From positions 7,848,871 through 7,912,870 of the forward strand of contig JAJEKV010000010.1 in assembly GCA_021234155.1 (NCBI GenBank): a stretch of DNA of 64,000 nucleotides, given 5' to 3'. Under the pieces are notes generated by a model. That model made no database searches. It had not been told where the DNA came from and was given only the letters and a program-made list of their open reading frames with translations. The position numbers were made by a program, and so were the translations under genes. Below are positions 24,165 through 35,624 of this stretch, piece by piece. Position 1 is the stretch's first letter, and every line of letters starts with the position of its first letter. Origin of the DNA: Isoetes taiwanensis (lineage: Eukaryota > Streptophyta > Lycopodiopsida > Isoetales > Isoetaceae).

Positions 24165-24805
24165 CTATAGCCTGTTCATATAGTGTGAGGTCCACGCCTG
24201 GAAAGCACTTTTATAAACAGGGTTTGGGTCATCAAAATATCTATACCTATTTGAAAATGGGTTGGAGTTGTCTCTACTTGGCACTCTTGATTGGTTGTTG
24301 GGTTGCTCTCCAAAGAGGACTATGGAAACTTTTTCCCTAGTTGCATTCCCTAGTTGCATTTGAAGGGTCCATCATCAATTCATAAGCAACTTCAACTCTT
24401 CTAAAGCTAGCATTTTGGCTATTAGCTGGAATAGACCATTTTGTGCTAAGATATAATTTCTCTGTCCTAATCATCTCTGTGATCACAAATGTCAAGGACT
24501 GTTGTAAGCGTCCTTTCAATCGGTACAAGATAAAGTGTCATACCTTGAAGAGTCATATTTCGTGGATCAAGGCAAATCTCATGGTTCAACTCACCTGCAC
24601 CATGTAGTGCATTCTTCTCTTGTCTCCTGTTTATATCACCAATTGAAATATTATGCATCCTTTGTGTGTAATGGGATTTACCAAAAACTTTCATACAGTA
24701 ACCTATCATACCGTCGTCAAAGGTGTGCAATTTTGTACTCCTTAGTATATGGCAAATAACTTTAGCTCTTGTCGGCTTTGTGGCATTCCACAACATTTGG
24801 ACCAC
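24165..24805 (-). pseudogene. Decayed open frames of unknown origin
   Basis: Overlapping minus-strand frames at 24805-24467, 24528-24337 and 24359-24165 look like one ancient coding region broken by frameshifts. Stretches such as HEICLDPRNMTLQGMTLYL appear protein-like, but I recognise no domain. A transposon-derived gene is possible. Confidence 0.25.
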
Positions 24806-25049
24806 GGTTCTGGTTGGTCACGCAGATTGGACTCCCCCTCACATCTCTACAGACCTCCGGTGGAATCCACGCTTTGTTCGCCGCTCTGTATGGCAAGAGG
24901 GCGAAACATTGGAGCTGAGTCTGAATAAAAAAGTTTGAGTTCCAGAAACATGCCTTGTTTACATTTCCCATTTCTCAAATGCCGATCCATCTCTAGATGC
25001 CTTTTTGAAGCTCCCCTAGATGAAAATTCCTTTTCAATAGTTTTTCTCA

Positions 25050-25284
25050 CATTTATTTCATGATGAGGTATACTTGTACAGTTTGACAACATTCTTATTA
25101 CTGCCACGGTTTTTCCCTCGAAAACCCTTCGGGGCGAGGGTTTTTTAACCTAGACAGTAATAAGTTTGATGCGCTCCGTTTGGGTCCCATAGGCCGATTG
25201 GTCTCAGTAAACGATAAAAAACCATTCTCATTCTCATTCTCATTCTCATTCTCATTCTCATTCTCATTCTCATTCTCATTCTCA
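25050..25284 (+). mobile_element. LINE 3' tail inserted in copy A, with CATTCT tail
   Basis: Absent from the matching place in copy B (near 30875). It has the best-preserved structure: CTTATTACTG (25094-25103) pairs perfectly with CAGTAATAAG (25155-25164). Inside, CCCTCG (25115-25120) pairs with CGAGGG (25135-25140), and CCC-TTCG-GGG forms the apex. It ends in about ten CATTCT repeats (about 25224-25284). A TCTCA at both edges may be a target duplication, but the right edge is blurred by the repeat. Confidence 0.8.
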
Positions 25285-26359
25285 TACGGCTGTATATACT
25301 AAATGTAGGATGCAACCATGATGTGCAATTTTAGAGCAAATGACTTCTTAAACAAAGAACTTTGTAGTACACAATCTGGCCACTTGAGAGTATGAAGAAG
25401 TTTTGAACTACATCTTCCTTTGTTGGCAAGAAGAACCATGTTTCAGCACTGGACCACATACTAGGTCATATTCACTATGGGTTTCGGGAAAAAATGGGAA
25501 CCTTTGCCATATCCATGTCCATGGAAACTCTGATGCTTCATATTTGAGAGCTGGCCAACATAGTCGTGCTTGCCATGTTTGGCATAATTTCTATATTACT
25601 CAGACAATCTTCCAAACTAATAATGTGCATACAAAATGCAGCCTTTTTATCTAGCATCGCCCAATCTAAATCATGTTCAACACATTATAAAAGGGAAAAT
25701 TAGTCCACAAAATCTACTGCTCCAAAGTCCATATTTGCTTAGCCTGGAAAAGCTAGTCAAGGCGAATTCCCCGATAAGATATGGTCATCTAGAAATCTTT
25801 AAGTAGAGCCCGGCTAATCAATGCCAACCTCTGGTAAATTTCATCCGCCTCCCATCAAGGTAAGAATAATTTCCAAAGGAAAATAAACCATAAACTAGAA
25901 CTCCAGAATATGCTATGCCATTTAGATTTCTCGTATTCTAGTGTTGGCATACCATAAAAGTGTAGGAATGCTCGAAGAGCTGGAGAAAACATGTTTAAGT
26001 GAAGCATTCAGAGGGACTTTCCAGGCATTTTTTATTTTTTTCAACTGTTAGATGCAAAAATAACAAATCTAATGGTCACAATTAATTTTAGCTAACATGG
26101 CATGCAATGTGGATAGGTTAGAGTTCAAGGAATTGGTGTAACGGAGGTTAGAAAAGCTTGCTACTAATAAATATTACTATCAGAGTTTAATCATATTAAA
26201 CCAAGGAGGATCAAAGAGGGATATTTCATTGGTAAAACCAATGAGACGAAGAATCTAGAAAAAATCCATCTGCCTTGACAACCGTCTAACTAGCACAACT
26301 ACATACTTTGGTCAACGCCTTGGTATTGTCATTGTCCCGTCATTACGCTAGTCTATAAT

Positions 26360-27778
26360 CACCCACTTTATTGGCTCCCGAAATTGGGTCAAACCGCTGC
26401 TGGTTCGCCTAAGCTTAACCCCACCTGGATTCGCCGTGCAAACTCGTTATGTTGACGGCGGGCGGGTGGCGCTTACCCACCGGTTTCGCCTGCCGAACCC
26501 AAACCGTGGTTAAGCCGAGGCGCATGGCGGTGTCGGATCAGCCAGGCGGTGGCGGTCTGGGCCCCCGCCGTTCGGCTAAGCGAACCCAAACGGCCCATTG
26601 TGCCCCCAAATATTTCCGGCAAATTCTTGCAATCCGAGTTCGTTTCGGCCCAAATCCGACCCACCGCCTAATTGATTGAAAGGGTTTTAAATTCACGATG
26701 TAAAGTACCGATTTCCATAGCCTGAGTGCGGAAATTAAGATCAACCATGGCAGAGAATTTCACGACAAGAAGAAGCACCCCGCTTTGAGCGGTGCTTAAA
26801 ATCGCCCAATTGTATCAGCGTGAAATCGTGGCGTGATTAAAATGCTCGCGATAATCGTAATCGTGATCAAATCCGCATCTCTAAAGGCGAATTTTGCCCA
26901 ACCCGGAGGAGATACATGCACCGGAAGATCGACATTTGATGCTCGATTTATGGATGCATCCTCTTTTTTTCCATCCCGGATTCTCGCATATACCCAGTAT
27001 AAATCGCATTTGCCGGAAAATTCCAGCTCCTATTCTGTTTTCATAGCTGAAGATCTGGTTAAAGATGGCAGCTTGGATGTCGGATTGCCGGAAATAGGAA
27101 TAGGATTCTCTGACCATCTGGTTATCTATGCTAGCAATAGTACTCCAAGTGCTTTGTTTCTCCCAAGAACAAGCCTGCGAGGCCAAGCTAACAACCGGAA
27201 CAACTGTGGAGCTGCTTCTGGGGAATCTAAGCTTGCAATCTTCTCTTACTCGCCTGCAAGTCATTTTTTTCCTCCCAAGTTGCCTCATAGACACGAAGCA
27301 AAACAGCTCCATCGCCCACAACAACAAATTTCTCACGATTTGGCACAGACCGACCAGTAAAACTGAATTTAGCCATGAAAAACCATGAGCAAAACAGAGC
27401 ATTCAGGAATATAGCCAGCCAGACTTTTAACTGAGCAGTCCTCGGCCGGACGAAATAAGGACTTATTACACGCTTCCTTACACAAATCAATGCAATATAC
27501 TTGAGCCAGTACCACAAATCAGGCTAACTTTTGGGTTTGCTTAGGCGAACCCGCCCCTACCCTGGCCGATCCGACCTCCACCGCCGGCGTTAATGCATAC
27601 CACTTAACCACGGTTTCGTTAAACTTGGGCGAACCGGTGGGGTAGCGTCACCTCGGCGCCATCGTCAACATAACGGGTTCGGGTTGGGCGAAATCCGGTG
27701 GGTTCGCTTAAGCGAATTTTTCGGGTTCGCATGGAACCGGTATCCCGAACTCAATTTGAGGGGATCGTCAACTAACCG
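26360..27778. mobile_element. Non-autonomous MULE-like element, 1,419 bp, 9-bp target duplication
   Basis: GTCTATAAT flanks both sides (26351-26359 and 27779-27787) and occurs once at the empty site in copy B (31943-31951). The ends form long imperfect inverted repeats of over 200 bp. Shared blocks include CGTTATGTTGACG, CCCACCGGTT, AAACCGTGGTTAAG and TTCGCCTAAGC, in opposite orientation at about 26400-26600 and 27530-27760. The 9-bp duplication and long inverted repeats point to Mutator-like elements. No transposase is present. The middle (about 26740-27520) differs in composition and has open frames on both strands (26833-27360 plus, 27402-26881 minus), so it could be captured host sequence. 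Confidence 0.75.
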
Positions 27779-27839
27779 GTCTATAATGGTATATCTCTTT
27801 TGCCGGTACTAGTGTAGTATCATACTTATATACTTATGT

Positions 27840-28565
27840 ACATAATATCTGTTAGTCTTGAATGCATGCTTAGACTTCAAGATTCGCAGGAGCACTTCAT
27901 GAATGGCGTCAAAGGGTATATGGATTCCAGGGATGCTGTTCACTGTGATTTCCAGGCTGCCACCACTCAAGTTCAACCCTAGAAGACGGCCTTCAATGCA
28001 AGCATGCTGCCTTGCTCCATATCCGTGACGCTCTCAAAGCTGAACAAGACACGCGTGCCACATTAGAAGACCAGCAAGATCAACTGCAAGCCATTATTCA
28101 AGAACTTCTGGCTCACCTCAAAGATAAAGACAAAATTCTTGCTGATAGTCAGGATTTGTGCTAAGATAGAATTTGGCCACTGATCTTCTTACCATTTGGC
28201 CTGATCTATCCATTGAAGACAAAGGTCTCTTTTGCGCCCTCTTGGTATATGGCCTCCTCACTTGTGATGATCAGGATTTCTTTATTTTTTGCCTGGTTCA
28301 ACCCATGTCATAAGTCATTCATAATTTCTATTTGGCAGACACTCTGGATAAGTTTGATGATGGGCAAAGCCGTGCCTTCCATGGCAATGAAAATGCTAAA
28401 TGGCTTTTGATGTCTGAGAATAAATACCTTCAGGATTAGACATGGGCCAATGCCTTCAAGGATGAGTATATGCCAGAGCTTGCTCACCACCTCCCTCTCT
28501 GGATTGCCAAACTCTACACCAGGTCAGAAAAATTGGAATGAAGATATGGAGATTCAGTTTGCTAA
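27840..28565 (+). pseudogene. Copy A remnant of the unrecognised coiled-coil coding sequence
   Basis: Matches 32030-33185 of copy B, including LKAEQDTRATLEDQQDQL, but lacks about 0.4 kb present in copy B after position 28157 and has several stops. The coding match resumes at 30366 on the far side of the LTR-like insertion. Confidence 0.6.
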
Positions 28566-28576
28566 GATCTATTTAA

Positions 28577-30360
28577 TTTTCAACTAGATCTTAACAAATA
28601 TAAAATTTGGCAATCAGAATAATTTGTAAGTAAAAGATAATAGTTTGATAAGTGAGTGACTTAAAATTATATGAGAATTTCACAATTTACAAACTCTTAG
28701 TACTTTAAAAATAATTTAAAAAAAATGTTAGATTAATATTAATTAAAATATAAAGTTTATGTTTTAATAATAAATATTGAAAATTAATTAGAACTAAACA
28801 TTTTAATTATTTTTTAATTAAAACATAAACATAATCATTTGATACATTTCATCTAAACTTTCTTTAAACATTTTAAAATAATAATATTTTAATCATATAG
28901 AGTTCATCTTAGATGAAAAAATTAATTTTTAATAGATTAAATTAAAAATTAGTGTAGAAAACAATTTTAAACATTGATAACTATCATACTTTTTATCTGA
29001 AGCTAAACTGAAAATTTTATAAAAATCAACAAGAGTTAAAAATACATATAATCTTATCATGGCATCCTTGAAGGATATCTATTAGATTTGAATAGGTCTA
29101 AATTTTATTAAATATGTCATCATTGGGTTTATCTACAAAGCTTCGGCATTGAAAATTTTGAGCGAAGGCTTGTTGTCTAAGATCAACCTGTCATATTCAA
29201 AGTCTTTATATTTTTCTAACATTCAAGCAATAAATATTGGTGCTGCATTTTGTATTGCAAGGTATGGATAAGCCCCGACTGATCTGTCCAATAGATAGAC
29301 GGAACATTTCTACTTTTGGAAGAAGAAGAAGCATGAAAAAATGTTAGACAAAGAAGAAAATCTTCTTCTGAAGGATGTTGCAGAGGTCGATGTAGAGCTT
29401 GACGAGCAGCCAGAGATCGATTTGGAGCGCGATGAGCAGTTCCTTGCAACTGCTGCCGACGCTGCCCAGCTAGTTTGTTACGAATCAAAGGTGTTGAGTT
29501 GGCCCCTTGGATGAGAAAACTTAGTATTAATAATATTCAACAAAACTTAGACTTATTCAGATATAATAGATTGAGGTATCATTTTAAGATTACATGTCAT
29601 GTTTAATTTTTCTTGATACTCATAATTTTTACAAGTTCTAATTATATAACTTTATCTTTAAATTTAAAGTATAATTGTTGTATAAACATAAACAATTACT
29701 TTCTAAACTAATTTTCACGTGAATCTATTTAGAATAGCCATTTCGAGAATATAAAATTTCAATTTTCAACTAATTCTTAACAAATTTAAAATTTGGCAAT
29801 CAGAATAATTTGTAAACAAAATATAATGGTTTGATAAGTCAGTGACTTAAAATTATATGAGAATTTCACAATTTACAAACTCTTAGTGCTTTAAAAATAC
29901 TTTAAAAAAAGTGTTCAATTAAAACTAAACTATTCAATTATTTTTTAATTAAGATATAAACATAATCATTTGATACATTTCATTTAAACTTTCTTTAAAC
30001 ATTTAAAGATAATAATATTTTAATCATATAGAGTTCATCTTAGATGAAAAAATTAATTTTAAATAGATTAAATTAAAAATTAGTGTAGAAAACAATTTTA
30101 AACATTGATAACTATTATACTTTTTATCTGAAGTTAAATTGAAAATTTTATAAAAATCAACAAGAGTTAAAAATAATATAATCTTATCATGGCATCCTTG
30201 AAAGATATTTATTAGATTTGAATAGGTCATCATTGGGTTTATCTACAAAGCTTCGGTATTGAAAATTTTGAGCGAAGCCTTGTTGTCTAAGATCAACCTG
30301 TCATATTCAAAATCTTTATGTTTTTCTAACATTCAAGCAATAAATATTGGTGCTGCATTT
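28577..30360. mobile_element. Short LTR-like (TRIM-type) element, non-canonical ends
   Basis: Two direct repeats (28577-29250 and 29763-30360) start TTTTCAACTA and end GGTGCTGCATTT, flanking a 0.5-kb centre. TTTAA flanks the whole (28572-28576 and 30361-30365), and copy B has no insertion at the same codon (near 33207). A 5-bp duplication plus long terminal direct repeats fits an LTR retroelement, but the ends are not TG..CA and no gag or pol is present. The centre has a 57-codon acidic frame (from 29341, MLDKEENLLLKDVAEVDVEL) of unknown role. The element is very AT-rich compared with its surroundings. Confidence 0.65.
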
Positions 30361-30365
30361 TTTAA

Positions 30366-30770
30366 CGTCTTGGTGGATTCAATACTCTTCGTGCATACCT
30401 AGAAAGTCAAACCATTTCCACAGAATGGGTTCCTCCTCCTGTGCACACTTTGTTACCCTGTTCAGATTGGAAACAATGGTGTCATACTTTATATGCTGAT
30501 CTCCTCAAGGAATTCCGTGATCAGCCACAAAAGCCCATGATGCAGCCTCCTCCAAAAAATCATATGTATGTATTCTTAAGAGCACCCCACGTCGTCAATA
30601 TCTCACATCCGATTCGCATTTCCCATTTTGGACCACGGTTGCTGGTCACGCAGATTGGACTCCCGCTCACATCTCTACAGACCTCCGGTGGAATCCACGC
30701 TTTGTTCACCACTCTGTATGGCAAGAGGGCGAAGCATTGGAGCTGAGTCTGAATAAAAAGTTTGAGTTTC
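30366..30770 (+). pseudogene. Continuation of the copy A coding remnant
   Basis: Resumes the frame cut by the LTR-like element and matches 33210-33593. It passes through EFRDQPQKPMMQPPP and the WTPAH..DLRWNPRF-like stretch, then reaches the tandem junction and non-coding sequence. Confidence 0.6.
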
Positions 30771-32029
30771 AGAAACATGCCTTGTTTACATTTCCCATTT
30801 CTCAAATGCTGATCCATCTCTAGATGCCTTTTCGAAGCTCCCCTATATGAAAATTCCTTTTCAATAGTTTTGCTCATGTGGCTGTATATACTAAATGCAT
30901 GATGCAACCATGATGTGCAATTTTAGAGCAAATGACTTCTTAAACAAAGAACTTTGAAGCACACAATCTGGCCGCTTGAGAGTATGAAGAAGTTTTGAAC
31001 TACATCTTCCTTTCTTCGCAAGAAGAACCATGTTTCAGCGCCGGGCCACAGACTAGGTCATATTCACTATGGGTTTCGGGAAAAAATGGGAACCTTCGCC
31101 ATATCCATGTCTATGGAACCTCTAATGCTTCATATTTGAGAGCTGGCCAGCATAGTCGTGATTGCCATGTTTGGCATAATTTCTATATTACTCAGACACT
31201 CTTCCAAACTACTAATGTGCATACAAAATGCAACCTTTTTATCTAGCATCGCCCAATCTAAGTCATGTTCAACATATTATAAAAGGGAAAATTTGTCTAC
31301 GAAATCTACTGCTCCAAAGTCCATATTTGCTTAGCCTGGAAAAGCTAGTCAAGGCGAATTCCCTGATAAGATATGGTCATCTAGAAATTTTTAAGTAGAG
31401 CCCGGCTAATCAATGCCAAGCTCTGGTAAATTTCATCCGCCTCCCATCAAGGTAAGAATAATTTCCAGAGGAAAATAAACCATAAACTAGAACTCCAGAA
31501 CATGCTATGCCATTTAGATTTCTTGTATTCTAGTGTTGGGCATACCATAAAAGTGAAGATGCTCGAAGAGCTGGAGAAAACATGTTTAAGCAAAGCATTC
31601 AGAGGGATTTTCCAGGCATTTTTTATTTTTTTTCAGTTGTTAGATGCAAAAATAACGAATTTAATGGTCACAATTAATTTTAGCTAACATGGCATGCAAT
31701 GTGGATAGGCTAGAATTCAAGGAATTGGTGTAAGGGAAGTTAGAAAAGCTTGCTACTAATAAATATTACTATCAGAGTTTAATCATATTAAACCAAGGAG
31801 GACCAAAGAGGGATATTTCACTGGTAAAACCAATGAGACGAAGAATCTAGAAAAAATCCATCCGCCTTGACAACCGTCTAACTAGCACAACTACATACTT
31901 TGGTCAACGCCTTGGTATTGTCATTGTCCCGTCATTAAGCTAGTCTATAATGGTATATCTCTTTTGCCAGTACTAGTGTAGTATCATACTTATATACTTA
32001 TGTACATAGTATCTGTTAGTCCTGAATGC

Positions 32030-34259
32030 ATGCTTAGACTTCAAGATTCGCAGGAGCACTTCATGAATGGCGTCAAAGAGTATATGGATTCCAAGGATGC
32101 TGTTCACCGTGATTTCCAGGCTGCCACCACTCAAGTTCAACCCTAGAAGACAGCCTTCAACACAAGCACGCTGCCTTGCTCCAGACCCGTGATGCTCTCA
32201 AAGCTGAACAAGACACACGTGCTACATTAGAAGACCAGCAAGATCAACTGCAAGCCATTATTCAAGAACTTCTGGCTCAACCCAAAGATAAAGACAAAAT
32301 TCTTGCTGACAGTCGGGATTTGTACAAAGGGTTACACAATGATTACACCCGTCAGCTTCATCTCGTTGCTCAAGGAGATGTCTGCATATCTGCTCTAGAA
32401 GGTCAACTAGCAGCAATTCAGACACAGGTCACGACTTTGCAAGCTCAACTTGCAGAAGCTCAGAAACAAAAGCTGATTGATGACACGAAAATAGCCAGTC
32501 TTCAGTTACAGCTTTCTACTCAAGGGCCGTCATCATCACAGAACATGCACTCTCATAGAAAGATCCAAGATCAATTACGTCTTCTAGCTGAGAAGGATAA
32601 TAAGATCCATGACATGAAACATCAGCTGAAGCAAGCTATTGAGTCTGCCGAAGAAGCTCAAAATCAGCATGAGACATATCTTCAATTAGCTCTCACTATT
32701 CCACGTGATTTCTCAACACCAACCAGCTATCTGGACTATGTTGTCTCACGTCGCCATCTTTTCCTGCTTAAGTGGTATTCTGCCAATGGCAAAATTCATG
32801 AGCCCCTCAGCACCACTGATCTTCTTACCATTTGGCATGATCTATCCATTGAAGACAAAGGTCTCTTTTGCGCCCTCTTGGTATATGGTCTAACTCACTT
32901 GTGATGATCAGGATTTCTTTATTTTTTGCCTGGTTCAACCAATGGCATATGTCATTCATGATTTCTATATGGCAGACACTCGGGATAAGTTTGATGATGG
33001 GCAAAGCCGTGCCTTACATGGCAATGAAAATGCTAAATGGCTTTCTGAGAATAAATACCTTCAGGATCAGATATGGGCCAATGCCTTCAAGGATGAGTAT
33101 ATGCCAGAGCTTGCTCACCACCTCCCTCTTTGGATTGCCGAAACTCTATACCAGGTTAGAAAAAATTGGAATGAAGATATGGGGATTCAACTTGCTCAGA
33201 TCTATTTACAACATCTTGGTGGATTCAACACCCTTCGTGGATACCTAGAAAGTCAGATTATTCCCACAGAATGGTTTCCTCCTCCTGTGCACATTTTGTT
33301 ACCCTGTTCAGACTGAAAACAATGGTGTCAAACTTTATATGCTGATCTCCTCAAGGAATTCCGTGATCAGCCACAAAAGCCCATGATGCAGCCTCCTCCT
33401 GAAAATCATTTGTATGCATCCTTGGGAGTGCCCCCACGCCATCAATATCTCACATCCGATTGGCATTTCCCATTTTGGACCACGGTTCTGGCTGGTCACA
33501 TAGATTGGACTCCCGCTCACATCTTTACAGACCTCCGGTGGAATCCACGCTTTGTTCGCTGCTCTGTATGGCAAGAGGGTGAAACATTGGAGCACACTCG
33601 AAATTGGATTTATGTCCCGAATGAACGAGGTTGGCAGACGCCTGCTCAAGCCATCTGGGGTCTCTCCCAGTTTTTGGAGCATGCTGCTACATCTTTTGAT
33701 CCCTCCGTTCATCGTCAAGCTGGCTTCTGTGCAGCTTTGAAATGTCTCCTCCAGTGTTCCCTTGCAAGGAAGCGTCCCATCTATTATTGCAATCCGAATG
33801 CCAGTGCAGGTGCCTTTGGCCTTCAGATATGCCTTCTTATCGAGTGCCAATATTTTCCTGTGGAAGCCCACCGTGCCCTTGAAGACATGGTGCAGTCAAG
33901 ATTTCTCATTGACACGACCCCTTCAATTGGCCTCAACACTTCCGATTCACTAAAAGACCGGCAAGAATCATCACGAAGTATCATACGGGGCTACGCCCTC
34001 ATAGTTGTCAAGATGATTTCCAGCATGTTCCCGACTTCCCGCCTTCGGAGACTATTCCTGCTTTTCTCTCCACTGAGTGTCATTTGGTGGGGAGGAGTGT
34101 TAGTCCTGTACGTCCAGGTACGGGACTATTTCTGAAGACCACGGAGCAGGGCAGGAATAAGGCATCAGGTCAAGCATGGGGTAGTAGACCCACGCCACCG
34201 CCAAAACTCACACAGAGGACCACGCCCCAGTCAAAGCAGAGACCCAGAACGGACAAATG
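32030..34259 (+). pseudogene. Unrecognised coiled-coil protein coding region, decayed
   Basis: The longest open part (32176-32904) encodes a heptad-rich coiled coil with many Gln, Leu and Glu (LQAQLAEAQKQKLIDDTKIA). Coding continues through 32942-33316 and 33383-34000, with a frameshift near 32900, a stop at 33316 and later shifts. The globular part is rich in Trp and Pro (ALHGNENAKWLSENKYLQDQ, DLRWNPRFVR). The possible C-terminal tail near 34100-34259 is basic and Pro-rich. I recognise no family. Its repetition and the retroelement-like flank suggest a transposon-borne gag-like protein or a captured gene. Confidence 0.5.
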
Positions 34260-34603
34260 ACGGCCTCCGTGGAGTATAGTCCAAAGTCAGCGAGATTCTA
34301 GGCACATAATGAAGGCGCTGCCAGATTCCCCGAAAATCAGGCGTTGATTGGGGAGGTGGTAACTGAGACCCACCGCATACCTATTTTTGGCCCAAGGCCA
34401 TTGTATTATATATATGAGTAGATATAGATCTCAAGTTTTGGATGAGATTTTGGCCTTGTCTCGATTGTTTTCCTCTCGCTTGACCAGAGTTCATGTACTC
34501 AAGTTGATATCAAGAAAGTCTTATTTCTGCTCATTGTTTTTGTCTTGCTCTCTATCCTTTCCTTTCCTTCTCTTCTCTTTTGCAAAATCTTGCGTGACAC
34601 TCA
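34098..34603 (+). repeat. Possible LTR at the end of the coiled-coil block
   Basis: A purine-rich GGTGGGGAGGAG precedes TGTTAGTCC at 34098, and the segment has a TATA-like TATTATATATA near 34409 and ends ..CTCA near 34603. That layout suggests PPT plus LTR. However, a coding frame appears to run across 34098, and I found no partner LTR. Confidence 0.25.
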
Positions 34604-34640
34604 GCTAGGATTCTCCCTTTGATCCAAGGGTCCTCATAGA

Positions 34641-34942
34641 TGTTAGAATATTCAAGCTGTACATTAGAGTACATTAGATACATTGATGTACATTAGATAC
34701 ATTGATGTACATTAGAGTACATTAGAAGTATATCATGTACATCTCTGGCCTTTGGCCTTCTGTTTCCGACTGTTGGCTTTTCAGTGCCATTCATTCCATG
34801 TACTTATAGATTACATGCAATACATAGAACATCCAGATTGTTCCTGTTCTATTCCTATTGTGTCTCTTCCATTCTTGCTTCCGCTTTGGCTCACTCTGTG
34901 CTGCAGGTTTGTATCAGTCCATAGCTGATACGTTTTCCAACA
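34641..34942 (+). repeat. 5' LTR of the copia element
   Basis: Runs from TGTTAGAATATT to TTTTCCAACA. The U3 part holds alternating short repeats of GTACATTAGA and TACATTGAT (about 34660-34735), possibly an enhancer-like array. Confidence 0.97.
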
Positions 34943-34954
34943 TGGTATCAGAGC
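34943..34954 (+). promoter_or_regulatory. Primer-binding site (initiator tRNA-Met)
   Basis: TGGTATCAGAGC directly follows the 5' LTR and is complementary to the 3' end of plant initiator tRNA-Met, the usual copia primer. Confidence 0.95.
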
Positions 34955-34964
34955 CTATTGGCAT

Positions 34965-35624
34965 GTGAAGGGAAGTTCGACAATAGAGGAACCCGGGAGA
35001 ACAATTATGGAAGAATACTTATCTGAGCAGGAGAAGGTCATGGAGACCAGATCTGTATCAGCAATTCTGAAGCCACCTATGTTTGATGGCAAAGGGTTTC
35101 AAGGCTGGAAGAAATCCATGAAGTTATATCTAATGGCAGAGGATGTCTGGGATATAGTGGATGGGTCTGAAACTAAACCAGAGAATGCTGGGACAGCAGC
35201 TCAAATCAAGCTTCAAAAGGATTGGCAACGCCGTGATAATAGAGCAATGGCTTGCATATGTATGTGTCTTTCCGCAGCCATAGTCATGCAAGTAGATGTG
35301 GATCGAGCAGCTATTCTCTTTGGATTTGGCTTGAAGATAAGTATGGCACCAAAACGTAAGGTGAAGTTATGCATTTGTATACACATTAGGAATTGCAAGT
35401 ATGTGGAAGGAGCTGATCCGAATACACACATAAATCAAATGAAGGAGATGTTTGATATGTTGGCGTGGCAGCATTCCAAGTATGCAGCCCGTAGGGGGCA
35501 ACAAAAGCTCCAGTTGTATGCTTCTCTTCCCAATTCATGGGAAAACTTTGTTGATTTCTTGACACTCAAAGTAGTCTTTCATGGGATGACGCCGCCTCTA
35601 AGCTTTTGCGTAGGAGATGCTTGA
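34965..35624 (+). pseudogene. Copia gag region
   Basis: 219-aa frame with the copia gag pattern (FDGKGFQGWKKSMKLYLMAE, then EGADPNTHINQMKEMFDML). The middle (about residues 100-145) departs from normal gag and the zinc knuckle lies in the next frame, so a frameshift separates gag from pol. The frames overlap by 19 nt. A programmed shift is possible but is not usual for plant copia elements. Confidence 0.85.

Larger units (their letters stand above)
21275..24795. other. Intergenic region with decayed open frames
   Basis: It contains a split frame at 21844-22188 (minus), the GC palindrome at 23871-23911 and a decayed minus-strand frame at 24165-24805. A further open stretch near 22220-22440 (minus) lacks a start, splice support or known motif. 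No missing bHLH exon was found. Confidence 0.35.
24796..33593 (+). repeat. Tandem duplication, two full copies plus a partial third
   Basis: The junction motif TTTGGACCACGG recurs at 24796, 30627 and 33474. The first two copies continue into the same non-coding block (GAGCTGAGTCTGAATAAAAA), while the third continues into unique coding sequence. Copy B (30627-33473) is 2.85 kb. Copy A (24796-30626) is 5.83 kb because three insertions were added and about 0.4 kb of coiled-coil coding was lost. Aligned non-coding parts (25288-26359 with 30880-31951) are almost identical by eye. Confidence 0.85.

Noticed and set aside
34098-34603. A firm LTR call for the coiled-coil block
   Set aside because: Purine tract and TG start look right, but coding seems to cross the boundary and no partner LTR was found; kept only at low confidence.
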